A stretch of 62,476 bases of DNA from Cyanophora paradoxa (lineage: Eukaryota; Glaucocystophyceae; Cyanophorales; Cyanophoraceae): positions 1 through 62,476 of the forward strand of contig QPMI01000696.1 in NCBI GenBank assembly GCA_004431415.1, in the 5' to 3' direction. The translations under genes were made by a program, and so were the position numbers. The notes beneath the pieces are model-generated. The model worked only from the letters and a program-made list of their open reading frames with translations, was not told where the DNA came from and did not search any database. Positions 51,985 through 61,397 of this stretch are shown in pieces. The first letter of the stretch is position 1; each line of letters begins with the position of its first letter.

Positions 51985-52206
51985 ATGGCAAAGACTCTTG
52001 ATGAGATGACCATGACTGAGTTAGATAAATGCATAAAGCATGGAGATATTGGAGCATATATCGAAATGTCACAGAGATTGATAGGTTACAATATGTATGC
52101 AGCTAAACCAAAGAGAAATAGATCAGTTAACATTCACATTACTGTTTCAGTGTCTGAGAATGCAAACAAAAAACAACAAAAGCATATTTACAAAAGTTAT
52201 CTGTGA
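51985..52206 (+). CDS. Small unrecognised viral protein (73 aa)
   Basis: MAKTLDEMTMTELDKCIKHG followed by DIGAYIEMSQRLIGY and a basic C-terminus. A longer frame starts at 51781 and runs through the repeat structure, but the ATG at 51985 after the repeats is the more natural start. Ends tail-to-tail with 52197-52536, overlapping by 10 bp. Confidence 0.55.
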   Translation: MAKTLDEMTMTELDKCIKHGDIGAYIEMSQRLIGYNMYAAKPKRNRSVNIHITVSVSENANKKQQKHIYKSYL

Positions 52207-52536
52207 CTTGATTGCAAGTATAAAGCCAATTCCTTTGTATATATTTTTATAGCTGCCTCAGTAGCATACTGAGACCGCTTTTTCTCAATTTTCTTATAGA
52301 CCTGGGTTCCATTGCTACTATCAGTTGGCAAATAATATTTAATCGGTCTTCCTCTGGGTCTCTGCTCCTCTTTTTGGGCTTTTCTGCGATAATAGGATGC
52401 CAGGGCTTGCTGCTTTTATACTCTCTATATTCTGGTCCTCTCTATATCGTTTCTGCTTTGCTAGAATGTGTCTAATAGCACCCTCAGTTAAAGGCTCATC
52501 ACTGGTAAACTCGATCAAACTAATTGTATCCTCCAT
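52197..52536 (-). CDS. Small basic viral protein, one frameshift
   Basis: Starts MEDTISLIEFTSDEPLTEGA at 52536; after about residue 45 (SIKAAS) the coding-like frame changes to QQALASYYRRKAQKEEQ then RPRGRPIKYYLPTD (an AT-hook-like GRP core) and ends ALYLQSSHR at 52197. Both halves have plausible composition, so one indel near 52400 probably split one gene. Function unknown; DNA binding is possible. Confidence 0.5.
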
Positions 52537-52792
52537 TAATATTTGCTGAGAAAACGTTTTCGCCTGGCAAAGAACTTCTCCTTGGATACTCCTGTTGCTC
52601 ATATGTATACTCTGTGGGGTCTGCTGGCATTGACTCCACTGAAACTGTTGATCTCCTTCTCTCTCTTGCTTCTGAGGCATTATCCTCATTATCTGACATC
52701 TCAAACTCCACTGTTGTCTCACAACATCCACTGTGGCAATTGCTCACCACATGCAGACTGAACATCTCGAAGAACTTTCGTATTATGTCCAT
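52520..52792 (-). CDS. Small unrecognised viral protein (90 aa)
   Basis: MDIIRKFFEMFSLHVVSNCH, then an acidic/Ser/Arg middle (SDNEDNASEARERRRSTVSV) and Pro/Tyr-rich end. Overlaps the next minus-strand start (52536) by 17 nt in another frame, as in compact viral genomes. No family recognised. Confidence 0.5.
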   Translation of the reverse strand: MDIIRKFFEMFSLHVVSNCHSGCCETTVEFEMSDNEDNASEARERRRSTVSVESMPADPTEYTYEQQEYPRRSSLPGENVFSANINGGYN

Positions 52793-52859
52793 ATCTCTAA
52801 TAAAACAGAGATAATTAAAGCCAAACTCGTCTTTATATACTGTTGGGGCAACTCCTTTT

Positions 52860-53544
52860 CTACTTCAGCTTTGGTGGCACCAGGTTCAATGGTTCCCTTT
52901 TGGTTTTTGTTTTCATTTCATCTACTGCCTGCTCATCGATTGGTTCTCTTTCTTAGCAATAAACTGTTTATCTGGGACACCAGTGATTCCCATTTTATAA
53001 ACTTCCTTTCGAAGCATCTCCTTTAGCTTGGCTCTCTCTTTCTTCTCAGTAACATACTGCTCCAAAGCACTGGATTTGGCTTCCAGATCTTTGAGTTTAG
53101 CAGTCATCTCATCCCATTGAGCCTTGGGAATTCGATGAATATTTTGAGTGGGAGCAGTCTTGTATGTGACTTCACCAGCCATAGACTGAATAACCTTGTC
53201 TGATTCTTTACTAAGACCCTCACCTTTGCGAGCCAGTGAAAGATCTTGCAAGCCTAAACCTTTGTCATCAGCAGCCCCAATAATTCGCCTGGCACCCTCA
53301 GCAACAGACTTCATCTTTGAGGCTTCAGGTGAAATGTTGAGTTGGTCACTGGTTGAAGCCTGTGGGGCTTTGTCATCAAATGATTCCTCATAGGCAGCAT
53401 TGAGGGGGTCTTCTTGTTGTTGAGAGGGCTTCACTTCATTCATACCATTGAATTTCAGTGGGTCTGTGTTAATGGATCCATTGTTTCCACACCTGAATAG
53501 CCAACAGCCCCAGCTGGGATCCCTATCTTTCGTTTGGGAGGCAT
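52860..53544 (-). CDS. Unrecognised viral protein with coiled coil, two frameshifts
   Basis: The natural start is MPPKRKIGIPAGAVGYSG at 53544 (basic, NLS-like opening). The frame shifts near 53470 into INTDPLKFNGMNEVKPSQQQ, runs 173 residues through a coiled coil (AQWDEMTAKLKDLEAKSSAL EQYV), and shifts again near 52940 into EQAVDEMKTKTKREPLNLVP ending at 52860. The location between replication and capsid genes suggests a virion or scaffold protein; function unknown. Confidence 0.6.
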
Positions 53545-53572
53545 TGTATCTTTATTAGAATGAGAGATAATT

Positions 53573-54352
53573 TTATAAACCGCGTTTATATCGCATCAAT
53601 TTATTGCTATGGACTTGGCTTTTCACTTCTTTGGGGGCTTCCTCTTTCTCTGGTGGTTTCAGTTCATCTTCTTTCTTTTTTGGCTTCCTGTGGAAGCGAG
53701 GAAATGGGAAATCTTTCACAAGCTCAGCTTTATCTACATAGTATTTAACTGAGTAGTTTGCAGAGGACCAAATGATATACTGATAGGAGTGAACATACTC
53801 TTCAAACATCTTGTAGAAATCCTCTTTATTTCGCATTATATTGTATTCTTCCTCTATGGCTTCCAGTTCTTTGCGATTTGCAGCACTTAGAAACATTGCA
53901 TAATCCGAATTTACTCGAATAGTCGAAGAGACTTTTCTTAGCTTTGTGTGATGCAGATAATGGATATTTTCGAATGGCGACCTCTGGAATACAGAGATCC
54001 GATTATTTTATCCTTGTGAGATCGACTATCTCATTATCGATTAAATCATCTAAAACCACACACAATTGGTTAACAGGTTCACCTTTCTCTATTTTCTCTT
54101 GCCTCTCATCTAGCAATTTAGCAATGTAAGGGGCATCCCATTTTCCCAGTTGCAGTGTTGCCACTTTATCCAGAAATGATTGAAGCTGGTTCCACTCACA
54201 ACTAATACAACATCAATCTTTTTGGCATCATGTAATTGCTTTAACCAATACTTTACAGCTTCTGATTTACCAGTTGCTGATTTTCCTATTGCCAATACAC
54301 GAAATGGTGGTTCTATCATTTCACCAGCCACAAATTCATCCAAATCAGTCAT
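53573..54352 (-). pseudogene. A32/FtsK-HerA-type genome-packaging ATPase, frame-broken
   Basis: Motor that drives DNA into the capsid. Start MTDLDEFVAGEMIEPPFRVL at 54352 with Walker A GKSATGKSE (residues 23-31). Near 54125 the frame shifts to WDAPYIAKLLDERQEKIEKG and Walker B LCVVLDDLID. A further shift leads to SRGRHSKISIICITQ (the family's GRHxxIS..TQ sensor segment). The last open part reads MFLSAANRKELEAIEEEYNI and continues to the stop at 53573. All expected parts are present in order, so the gene was whole once; at least three indels break it. Confidence 0.85.
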
Positions 54353-54417
54353 TGTTGTATATCTTTCTTAATAAAGACATATAAAAATAATGCAGGGAGA
54401 CTGAAAATCGTAACAAT

Positions 54418-55814
54418 CTATAAATTAATTCTGCGTAAACCATCTTTGTCGACAATAATAAAGCTATGCATGAGAGCGCGAACATTAACATCGATTACCT
54501 TATCTGAAGGCATGTAGAGGGTGAGGAATGAAGAGGAGGAATTTGTTAAATCAACATAACCAGACTGGGCAATATTTCGAATCGCCTTTTCTCCATCAAG
54601 GCAGAAAGGCAATCCTGAAAGGACATAGCGATCAGCAACCTTATCCATGTTAGAGCATTTGAAGGCATCAGCAATTAGCTCAGCACCTTTGAGTAGGGAA
54701 ATTGGCTCAGTGGCAAAAAGTCGCTGACCATTTATTTCAGTTGTAAATGTTATGTCTTTGGAGTTGGCATAGGTCTTAAGAACACTGTGGGAGCCATTGG
54801 ATTTGTCAACAGTTGCATTATCACGAACTGAAACAAGCAGAGCATATACAAGACCTGAGATTTGAGAGAGGTTAATTCGATTGGGTTGGGCATTGCCCTT
54901 AGCAGGGAAAGCAATAGCATCAACAAATCCAATATCAAGGGAGGGAATAGCCATGCCAGTAGTCTTAACTTTTTCAATTACAGTAGCGAAAAGCTCATCA
55001 GAAACATTAATAGCATGCATATAAAGGCGAGGAGAAGTAATTGAAATTTCAGGAGTTGTTGCACCAAGAGTAAAGTCTGTGATGTTTTGACCAACATTTG
55101 CCAGAACAGTTTCAGCAGGGGCAGTTCCAAGACCATCATCTTTTGAATAATCTACATCAGCTGCTGCAACAGTAAGACCACGACCACCATAGGAAGTTTC
55201 AACATAACCCTTTCCAGCATCCTTAAACCAAACAGTAACAACCATTTCACCAGATAAAGCACCAAGGGGAAGGTAGTGATTTAGCCAAGGCACAGGAATT
55301 TCAACAAAGAATGAGCCACCAAGGCGGTTGGTTCCATGAGCAGGGATGCCATGAACCATGCCCATTGATCGCTTCTTTTTAGCTAGTTGATCCTCCGAAT
55401 AATAGACCAGGGGAAATGAGCAAGGAAATCAGATGGAATATGGTAGGTGTAAGATCCATAGGTAATTTCAAGTCGCTGAACTAAAGCACCAACTGGGCGA
55501 GTGTATCCATTGCGAACTAGATCAGTATCACCAGCAAAAGTGATAGCTGGAAGGTCAAAAGCAAGTTCGAGTTTTCCACAGAAATTGTAGCGAGGTAGCT
55601 TGAAGGAAATGCGATTTCCTACATTATTTGTGAAAGTATTACTAGGATTCACAACAACTAGAACTGGCTTAGACTTGGATTCGAGACCAAGCATAAGGGA
55701 GTTATCCAGGAAAAAGGCTTTCGCCTCCTCTGGGTTGTTAGGGCTTCTTTCAGCGAAAGTCTTTGAAGAGTGGAAGTGATATCCATTATATTCTCTTTTA
55801 TTATACTGCAACAT
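54418..55814 (-). pseudogene. Major capsid protein (double jelly-roll type), one frameshift
   Basis: Two open parts. 55814-55383 (143 aa, MLQYNKREYNGYHFHSSKTF) contains FTNNVGNRISFKLPRYNFCG, KLELAFDLPAI and ends at a frameshift after SDFLAHFPWS. A short third-frame bridge (YYSEDQLAKKKRS) joins 55365-54418 (315 aa), with GGSFFVEIPVPWLNHYLPLG, MVVTVWFKDAG, SPRLYMHAINVSDE and C-terminal VRALMHSFIIVDKDGL. Total about 470 residues, the length and layout of Polinton-like virus major capsid proteins, and it sits beside the ATPase and minor capsid gene as usual. The assignment is from context and motif style, not a search. Strand order suggests late co-expression with the ATPase. Confidence 0.82.
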
Positions 55815-55839
55815 AAAAAATCTACCAATGATCCTTAAT

Positions 55840-56848
55840 TTATGCGAAGTTTGTAATAACTGGATAGGAAGGGTGAAGCTGCGACATTCTCATCTTATAG
55901 TATTCATAAACTGGGTCCCCAGCTGGCTCATCACCATAGCGAATTTCAAAGGTAAGATGAACAGGTTGACCTCGAAATCAATTGGTTCATTAACAGCATT
56001 CACAATATCAACCGAGAAAGTGGATAATCCAACCTTCTTATTATAGTATTTGTAAAGTGGATGAGCCTCTGTCGAATTGTAAACTACATGCTCACCATAA
56101 TCTTTGTCAGGGACCACTATTTTATGGAAGTAACCAGTCAGGAGACCATCCCCACATTGCACCAGATCACCCAGCTCCTTTACTCTCACAAACAAAACAC
56201 TGTCCCTGGTCATTTCAGGCTCAAATGAAGATATAATACCGTTTACTCGAGTTCCAGTAAAGATTCCATCAGTGAGAGCATCATAGACCTGTGATTTGAT
56301 TGGGGAATTACCATATCTTCCAGGATCAAGACCAAGCAGTCTACCTGAACTCAATAGCTTTTGAATTGTTTGCAGGTTTGGATTTACAGCAAGTGAGAAA
56401 GCCAGGTAAAACTTTTTTTCGGAATGGAATACTATTCGTTTCAGTGACTCATCCCATTTGCAGCGAACAGATGGTTTAGGATTTCTGTCATTAAACTTTT
56501 CATTTATAACATTCACCAGCTGTTGGTGGTTTTGAATGGGGGTTTCGCGATTTACAATGAATTGTTTCCATTGTTCAAAATCAGCAGCTGGGCGAGTTGT
56601 TGGAATTCCTGTAATTCCAGCTCCCGCAAGCTCTTCAGAATAGTAAATACTAAATGAATTGTCGATTGTTACATCTCCTACTTTGGTTTCCCCACTCACC
56701 ATAGGGATGCTGTTATAAAATTCGGCTGAGACCAGTCTCACAGCCCTCACATTCTCATAAGTACTGGGAGTCTAGCCACAAAGCTTGATGTGGGACCATC
56801 ACCAGAGATTGTATTAAATGAGCTAACCTCGATGTAATCCACAGGCAT
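55840..56848 (-). pseudogene. Minor capsid (penton-type) protein candidate, two frameshifts
   Basis: Start MPVDYIEVSSFNTISGDGPT at 56848; after a shift near 56765 it reads TYENVRAVRLVSAEFYNSIP, the opening style of virophage/Polinton pentons. The 286-residue main frame follows (LVNVINEKFNDRN; RLLGLDPGRYGN; FVRVKVE-like LFVRVKELGDLVQCGDG). Near 55965 the coding sense moves to LTFEIRYGDEPAGDPVYEYY and ends ...VITNFA at 55840. Directly upstream of the major capsid gene on the same strand, 26 bp apart. Good candidate for the vertex protein. Confidence 0.72.
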
Positions 56849-56877
56849 TCTTCTTTTATCTATATTTATATATTAAA
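56849..56877. promoter_or_regulatory. Short divergent promoter region
   Basis: 29 bp, almost entirely A/T (TATCTATATTTATATATTAAA), between two genes starting back to back at 56848 (minus) and 56878 (plus). It must serve both starts. Confidence 0.5.
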
Positions 56878-57806
56878 ATGAACCGGCTCGTTAATATTGA
56901 TAGCAGGGATAGAAGCCAAGGACAAAATGAAAACTCTTACAGGGTCACCCTCACAACTCCAGTAGAGAGACCAAGGGAATGCAGGGTTCTATATGCAGAG
57001 ATTCCAAACAGCATCTATAACAGTGTGGGAACTGATCATCTAACAGTTCAGTTTAATTACCAAGATGGTTCATATAACCAAGTGATCACACAACAAGTGT
57101 ATCCCCTTCCCAGTGGCTACATCAATCAGGGTCATTTTGGGGTAACACACCCTTATAATTATGGCTGAACTATTCAAGCTTCCAAACCATTGCAGGCAAA
57201 ACAGTAGCTTTTGAGTTCAAGATATTCTATAACCCAACTACCTATAAAGTGGAGTTTTACAGTAACCATGAGTTTCGTTTTATTGCAAGCAACCAGAGAA
57301 TAGGGAAGCTTTTGGGTGTAAGTTCTACTGAATACACCAATGGTATTATAGCACTCCTCCTGTTGTGGATCACCCTATCGACCTGAGAACCTGTTAAAGT
57401 ATGATGGCAAACCTATTACACCTGATCACCCAGCATGGGGAACCACCTTTTCAGGACCCAGACTCTCATCTAAGCCCTTGCATATTATTTTGACAGCAGA
57501 AAGATGTCTGATATGAATGCTGAGCAGTATCTATACATGCACATTAAAGAGCTTGCCCCTTTTGCCAGCAGACACAATATAGTTCCGAAATCGCAACCAC
57601 ACAACCAGGGGGCAATCCTTAGATTGCAATTGAGTAAAGATATAGGTGGCTATGTTTACCATAGTGGTGAGCATGCCGAATTTATTCAAATAAATGACAG
57701 AAACCTGGTGATAAGGGAACTCACAGTTGAGTTTAAAGATTACTTTGGTGAACTGATTGATATGAATGGAATCGATAATTCTTTTCAGTTGGAGTTTATC
57801 GAATAA
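56878..57806 (+). pseudogene. Second minor-capsid-like structural protein (IDSRDR type), several frameshifts
   Basis: Opens MNRLVNIDSRDRSQGQNENS YRVTLTTPVERP then RVLYAEIPNSIYN. The N-terminal SRDR...y.v.l...aeIPnsiY pattern occurs in minor structural proteins of Polinton-like and giant viruses. After the first frame ends at 57168, coding sense continues in other frames: NYSSFQTIAGKTVAFEFKIF, NPTTYKVEFYSNHEFRFIAS, YRPENLLKYDGKPITPDHPA. The last open part (57504-57806) reads AEQYLYMHIKELAPFASRHN and ends FQLEFIE. At least three indels. Distinct from the gene at 55840, so the virus had two such proteins or one penton and one cement protein. Confidence 0.65.
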
Positions 57807-59343
57807 AGGCACCTGTAAAGTCAACTCTCATTGTGGGAGCATTCACATACACAAGGGGATAAATGCGAATATATTTAATTCTGAGAGAAAAACCTATGTA
57901 AAAAGCATCCTTGATGCTGAGAGGAAATCCACTCAATAGAGCCACATCACCTGAGTTGTGAGCATTGTTAATGTTCTCACAGACATATATTTTGTTTTGC
58001 CCATCTGATCGAATAAAAGACCAGTTGATCCCATCAGTGGATGTTGCCACATTGAAAGTCTTAATAAAAGCATTGGTGTCCCCTGAACCATAGGCAATAA
58101 CAGAGGAGAGTTCGAAAGTATATGGGAAAGCAACTTGAAGGTATTCAGTGGGGGTTTCCCATATCTGCTCAGGAGCATAGGCTCCAGCTTCCCAGCCAAA
58201 TGCTGAAGGTCTAGCCATGAAAGGCTCTTTACCTGTCACAGAGGATGAGGCAGTGAAGGCATCATCTGCAAGCTGATACCAATTTGCATCCAAAGGAGGT
58301 GATGTAGTGAGAGTGGATGAGATGTAAGCCTTTGTAGGGTTCTTTAATTCATAGTTTGCTACTAGAATGCTGCAAAGCTTATTAATCATATCATTGTTTG
58401 CTGCTATGTATGTTTCAGTGAATGCTAGCATATCTGGGATCTTAGAAGTGTCATCAAGGGAGCTTACTATGTGATTTGGAAGTGGACTGATAGCCTATAG
58501 TATCTACCATAATCTTGATCATAGTTGTAGGGTAACAACTCCTCCATCTTATCAAGGGCAGAAAGCTCACTTGCAGCCATGAGCATGTTAATCAATGGGC
58601 TTCCATCTGTTGAGGCAATCCATGAGAGAATGCCCCAGCTGTTCACAGTCTCATAAGCATAACCCACATAATCAGACTCTAAATGTGGGTCCACCTCACC
58701 ACAGAGATACTTATTACTATTATATCATCATCATCACTGTAAATCTTCTTTGCATGGCTGTAACCACACACACTGGGATTATTGTTTCCCGAAATGGCAC
58801 CATCAATGAGACAGACAATACTCCCGATTGAAATCAACAATGCTTACAGGAGAGAAATATGTAGGAGCAGCAGAAGTAGCCCTAGCAGCAATCTTACAAG
58901 GCATAAAGTTGTAGTTGTTGTCATTTGTGATAAATATTGGTTTCATATTCTGAGTATCAAAGGATGTAATCACAATGTCCTTTAGGGAATCCTGTATTAG
59001 TGATTCACCAGTAACTGAATTAATTGCAGTCTCCAAGGTCCCACATCATATTTTGTATTAAAAAGGGCATTTTCGATGATATTTCGAGGATTTGCGAAAA
59101 TCAAGGCAGTTGAGTTAGGTAAATATTGTGTAAATCGTTTGCTGTCAGTTTAGGTTCACCTGGTTTATCAGGATGCCTGATATTCAAACCTATTGCAATG
59201 ATCCACCAGTGGAAGTTCCACTTACAAGATCCACAGATCGATTACTCTTCTGCCAGTTCGATTTTCGATTTCTTTTAGCAGCCTGGTTATGATAATGCCC
59301 CTTGCACCCCGCCAGAAAGACTTAAAACGACCTTGAGAGGCAT
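57796..59343 (-). pseudogene. Patatin-like phospholipase apparently fused to an F5/8 type C domain, frame-broken
   Basis: Start MPLKVVLSLSGG at 59343. Patatin landmarks follow in order across several frames: oxyanion loop region (LSGGV... near 59310), nucleophile motif SGTSTGG near 59165-59185, IAARATSAAPTYFSP near 58860-58900, catalytic Asp motif DGAISGNNNP near 58770-58800, and ELLPYNYDQDYGRYYRLSV near 58500-58540. Then a typical patatin end, SSLDDTSKIPDMLAFTETYI AANNDMINK, read in the frame that continues without stop into 58431-57796. That part carries an F5/8 C (discoidin) pattern: TFNVATSTDGINWSFIR, ...SLRIKYIRIYPLVYV...MRVDFTGAF. So one about 515-residue protein probably joined lipase and adhesion domains. 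At least four indels. Lipid hydrolysis at entry or exit is inferred. Confidence 0.75.
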
Positions 59344-59386
59344 CTTTTACTTATCAGGAATTTTATAAATCCATATAGTAAAAGCC

Positions 59387-60151
59387 ATGAGCTTCAATTA
59401 CCCACCAAATCTAGAAACCATTCAAGATGATAATGCAAGCAGCACCAAGCATGTGAACTTTGATAATATTAAAGTAAAGGGTTCAGTTTCAATTGACACA
59501 GCTCTGATAATTCATCAAAGACTCAATCAAGGGAGCATGCTTTATCTGTGAATCAAACCGATCAGATAAGGAGGAAGTCAGTGTAGCTTTTAGCTTGGGT
59601 AATGTGAAAGCAAACCAAGTGGCAGAGATCAAAGCAACAAGAAGGAGACCTAGGAAACTAAAACCAGTGGCACTCATCCAGATATACCTTCCAGGTTTGA
59701 TAGTGGTCGTTTGGTTTTCAATGTTCAAGATGAGCAGGGCAAACAGAACACAGCTTTGCGAATTTACAATGAGGCAGCACTGCAAAAGCTGAGGTCCCCA
59801 AGTATTGCAAGTGGGTCCCATTGCCAACACAAATCAGGTCTCCTACACAAATGATGTCTACCCAAGGATATTACATATGACTTTGCAAGGAATGAGCCTT
59901 TTGGGTTCTTTACTCCAAAAGATGTCCATCAAAAAAAGCCATCAATTACAATCAACAGTAGCCCCAGTCAACCAGTAGCAATCCATTTACATCCTGATTT
60001 AGTCGAAATGGATAGGCACCTTTTGCCTTTGTATAGCAATGTGAAAGACCTTGGAATTCGAACCAGGCAATGGCGAAATATCCATGGCAGTAATGTGTAT
60101 GCAAATGGTGAGAAGCTTGTAAGTGAGAAGACCATAAGAGAGATCTTTTGA
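59387..60151 (+). pseudogene. Fibre-like structural protein, frame-broken
   Basis: Start MSFNYPPNLETIQDDNASST at 59387, 43 bp from the divergent phospholipase start. First frame ends after 54 residues; coding sense continues as SNRSDKEEVSVAFSLGNVKA, then RFDSGRLVFNVQDEQGKQNT ALRIYNEAALQKLRSPS, then YDFARNEPFGFFTPKDVHQK ... LYSNVKDLGIRTRQWRNIHG SNVYANGEKL, stop at 60149. The rW..i.g.nvyangeklvse pattern is like knob-proximal repeats of tail fibres. Probably an attachment fibre; inference from style. Confidence 0.55.
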
Positions 60152-60156
60152 GTATT

Positions 60157-61371
60157 ATGGACCTGTCCCAGTTCCCTTCCTCTTCCATGGGATCCACCGG
60201 ATTTAACACCAAAGAAGCAGCTGGAAGAGAATACACAGCAACTGAAGATGTAGCCTTTGGGCAGCATATTGTTAGTTGGGAGCAAGTTCGCAATAAACCG
60301 ATAATTGAACCCAGAAAGCAAATAGATGAGCAGTATTACCTCCTGAAGTCGATATTTTAGAGCTTGATGAATATCAATTCGTTCCAGATGAGGAGGAGTA
60401 TTTACCAGATGGTTTGACCCACAAGAATATGAATATGATCAGTATGACCCCAATGAGGAGGAGATACTACCAGATGGCTTAGATCCTCAAGAGTATGAGT
60501 ATGAGCAGAACTATGAACCTGATGAGAGTATTTACCAGATGGTCATGATCCACCAGTTGTTGACTATGAGCAACCTTATGAACCCCATGAGGAATTATTA
60601 CCAGATGGATTTCGACCTGAGATCTGGGAGTTCTTTCCTGATTATGAACAAATTAATAATAAACCTGCAAAGTATCCCCAGAGGATCACAATCATGATTG
60701 GGATGAGATCTTAGGCAAACCTCAAAAGTATCCACCAGAGGATCACAGGCATGATTGGGGTGAAATTGATGGATACCTACTGAGTTCCCACCAAGCAAAC
60801 ATGAACATATTTGGGATGAGATCAATGACAACCAGAATTTGCAAAGGTAGAGCCTCTTGATAACTTGGGGTTTCTCTTTACCAGACTTGCAATGTCCCTG
60901 AAAGAATCTTTTTGAATGAACACTATGTACATGTGAATGGGACACTTGCGAATTCAGCTATGAGAGGACCACTTCATATTAGGACATTACCAGGCTCTTA
61001 TGAAACCCCACCTGAACCAGGAGCAACCATACCAAATATCTTTGTGTCAAGCTACATGGAGGCTGACATTCCCACAGATACATTCAGAGTCCCAACAGAC
61101 CAGCAACCTACCAAAATTACAACTCTGCTATACAGGTTCATGTAGCAGATGTAAGCAGCTTAGATGGCTCAAGACAATGATAGTATTCAGTCGAGATAAT
61201 ATTCCTACATTCCCATAGTGGGAACTGCAAATGATAACTATGGGAGGCAGAGCTTGCATGGATTAAAACAGATTATGTGGGGTTCTGGAAGCTAATCAGA
61301 GGATGGCTGCAAAAAACATACACAATGAGAACATTTCGAGAGTGGTCACAGAGGATTACTTACTGCAGTAA
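60157..61371 (+). pseudogene. Fibre protein with LPDG and PxHxHxW repeats, frame-broken
   Basis: Start MDLSQFPSSSMGSTGFNTKE at 60157, 6 bp after the previous stop. In shifting frames the 60360-60850 region encodes two repeat sets: acidic EE(Y/I)LPDG(L/H)DPQEYEY, and KPQKYPPEDHRHDWGEIDG / KPAKYP-EDHNHDWDEI / PSKHEHIWDEIND. The latter is the HxH-W-EI repeat of phage and Polinton-type fibres. It goes on to RIFLNEHYVHVNGTLANSAM RGPLHIRTLPG, AIQVHVADVSSLDGSRQ and AAKNIHNENISRVVTEDYLL, stop near 61369. At least four indels. Confidence 0.55.
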
Positions 61372-61397
61372 TCCTTGTTAATTTTGTAACCCTTGCT

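Noticed and set aside
59489-60321. Minus-strand frames of 113-117 aa in the fibre locus
   Set aside because: Antisense shadows; the plus strand shows continuous fibre-like coding sense across indels.
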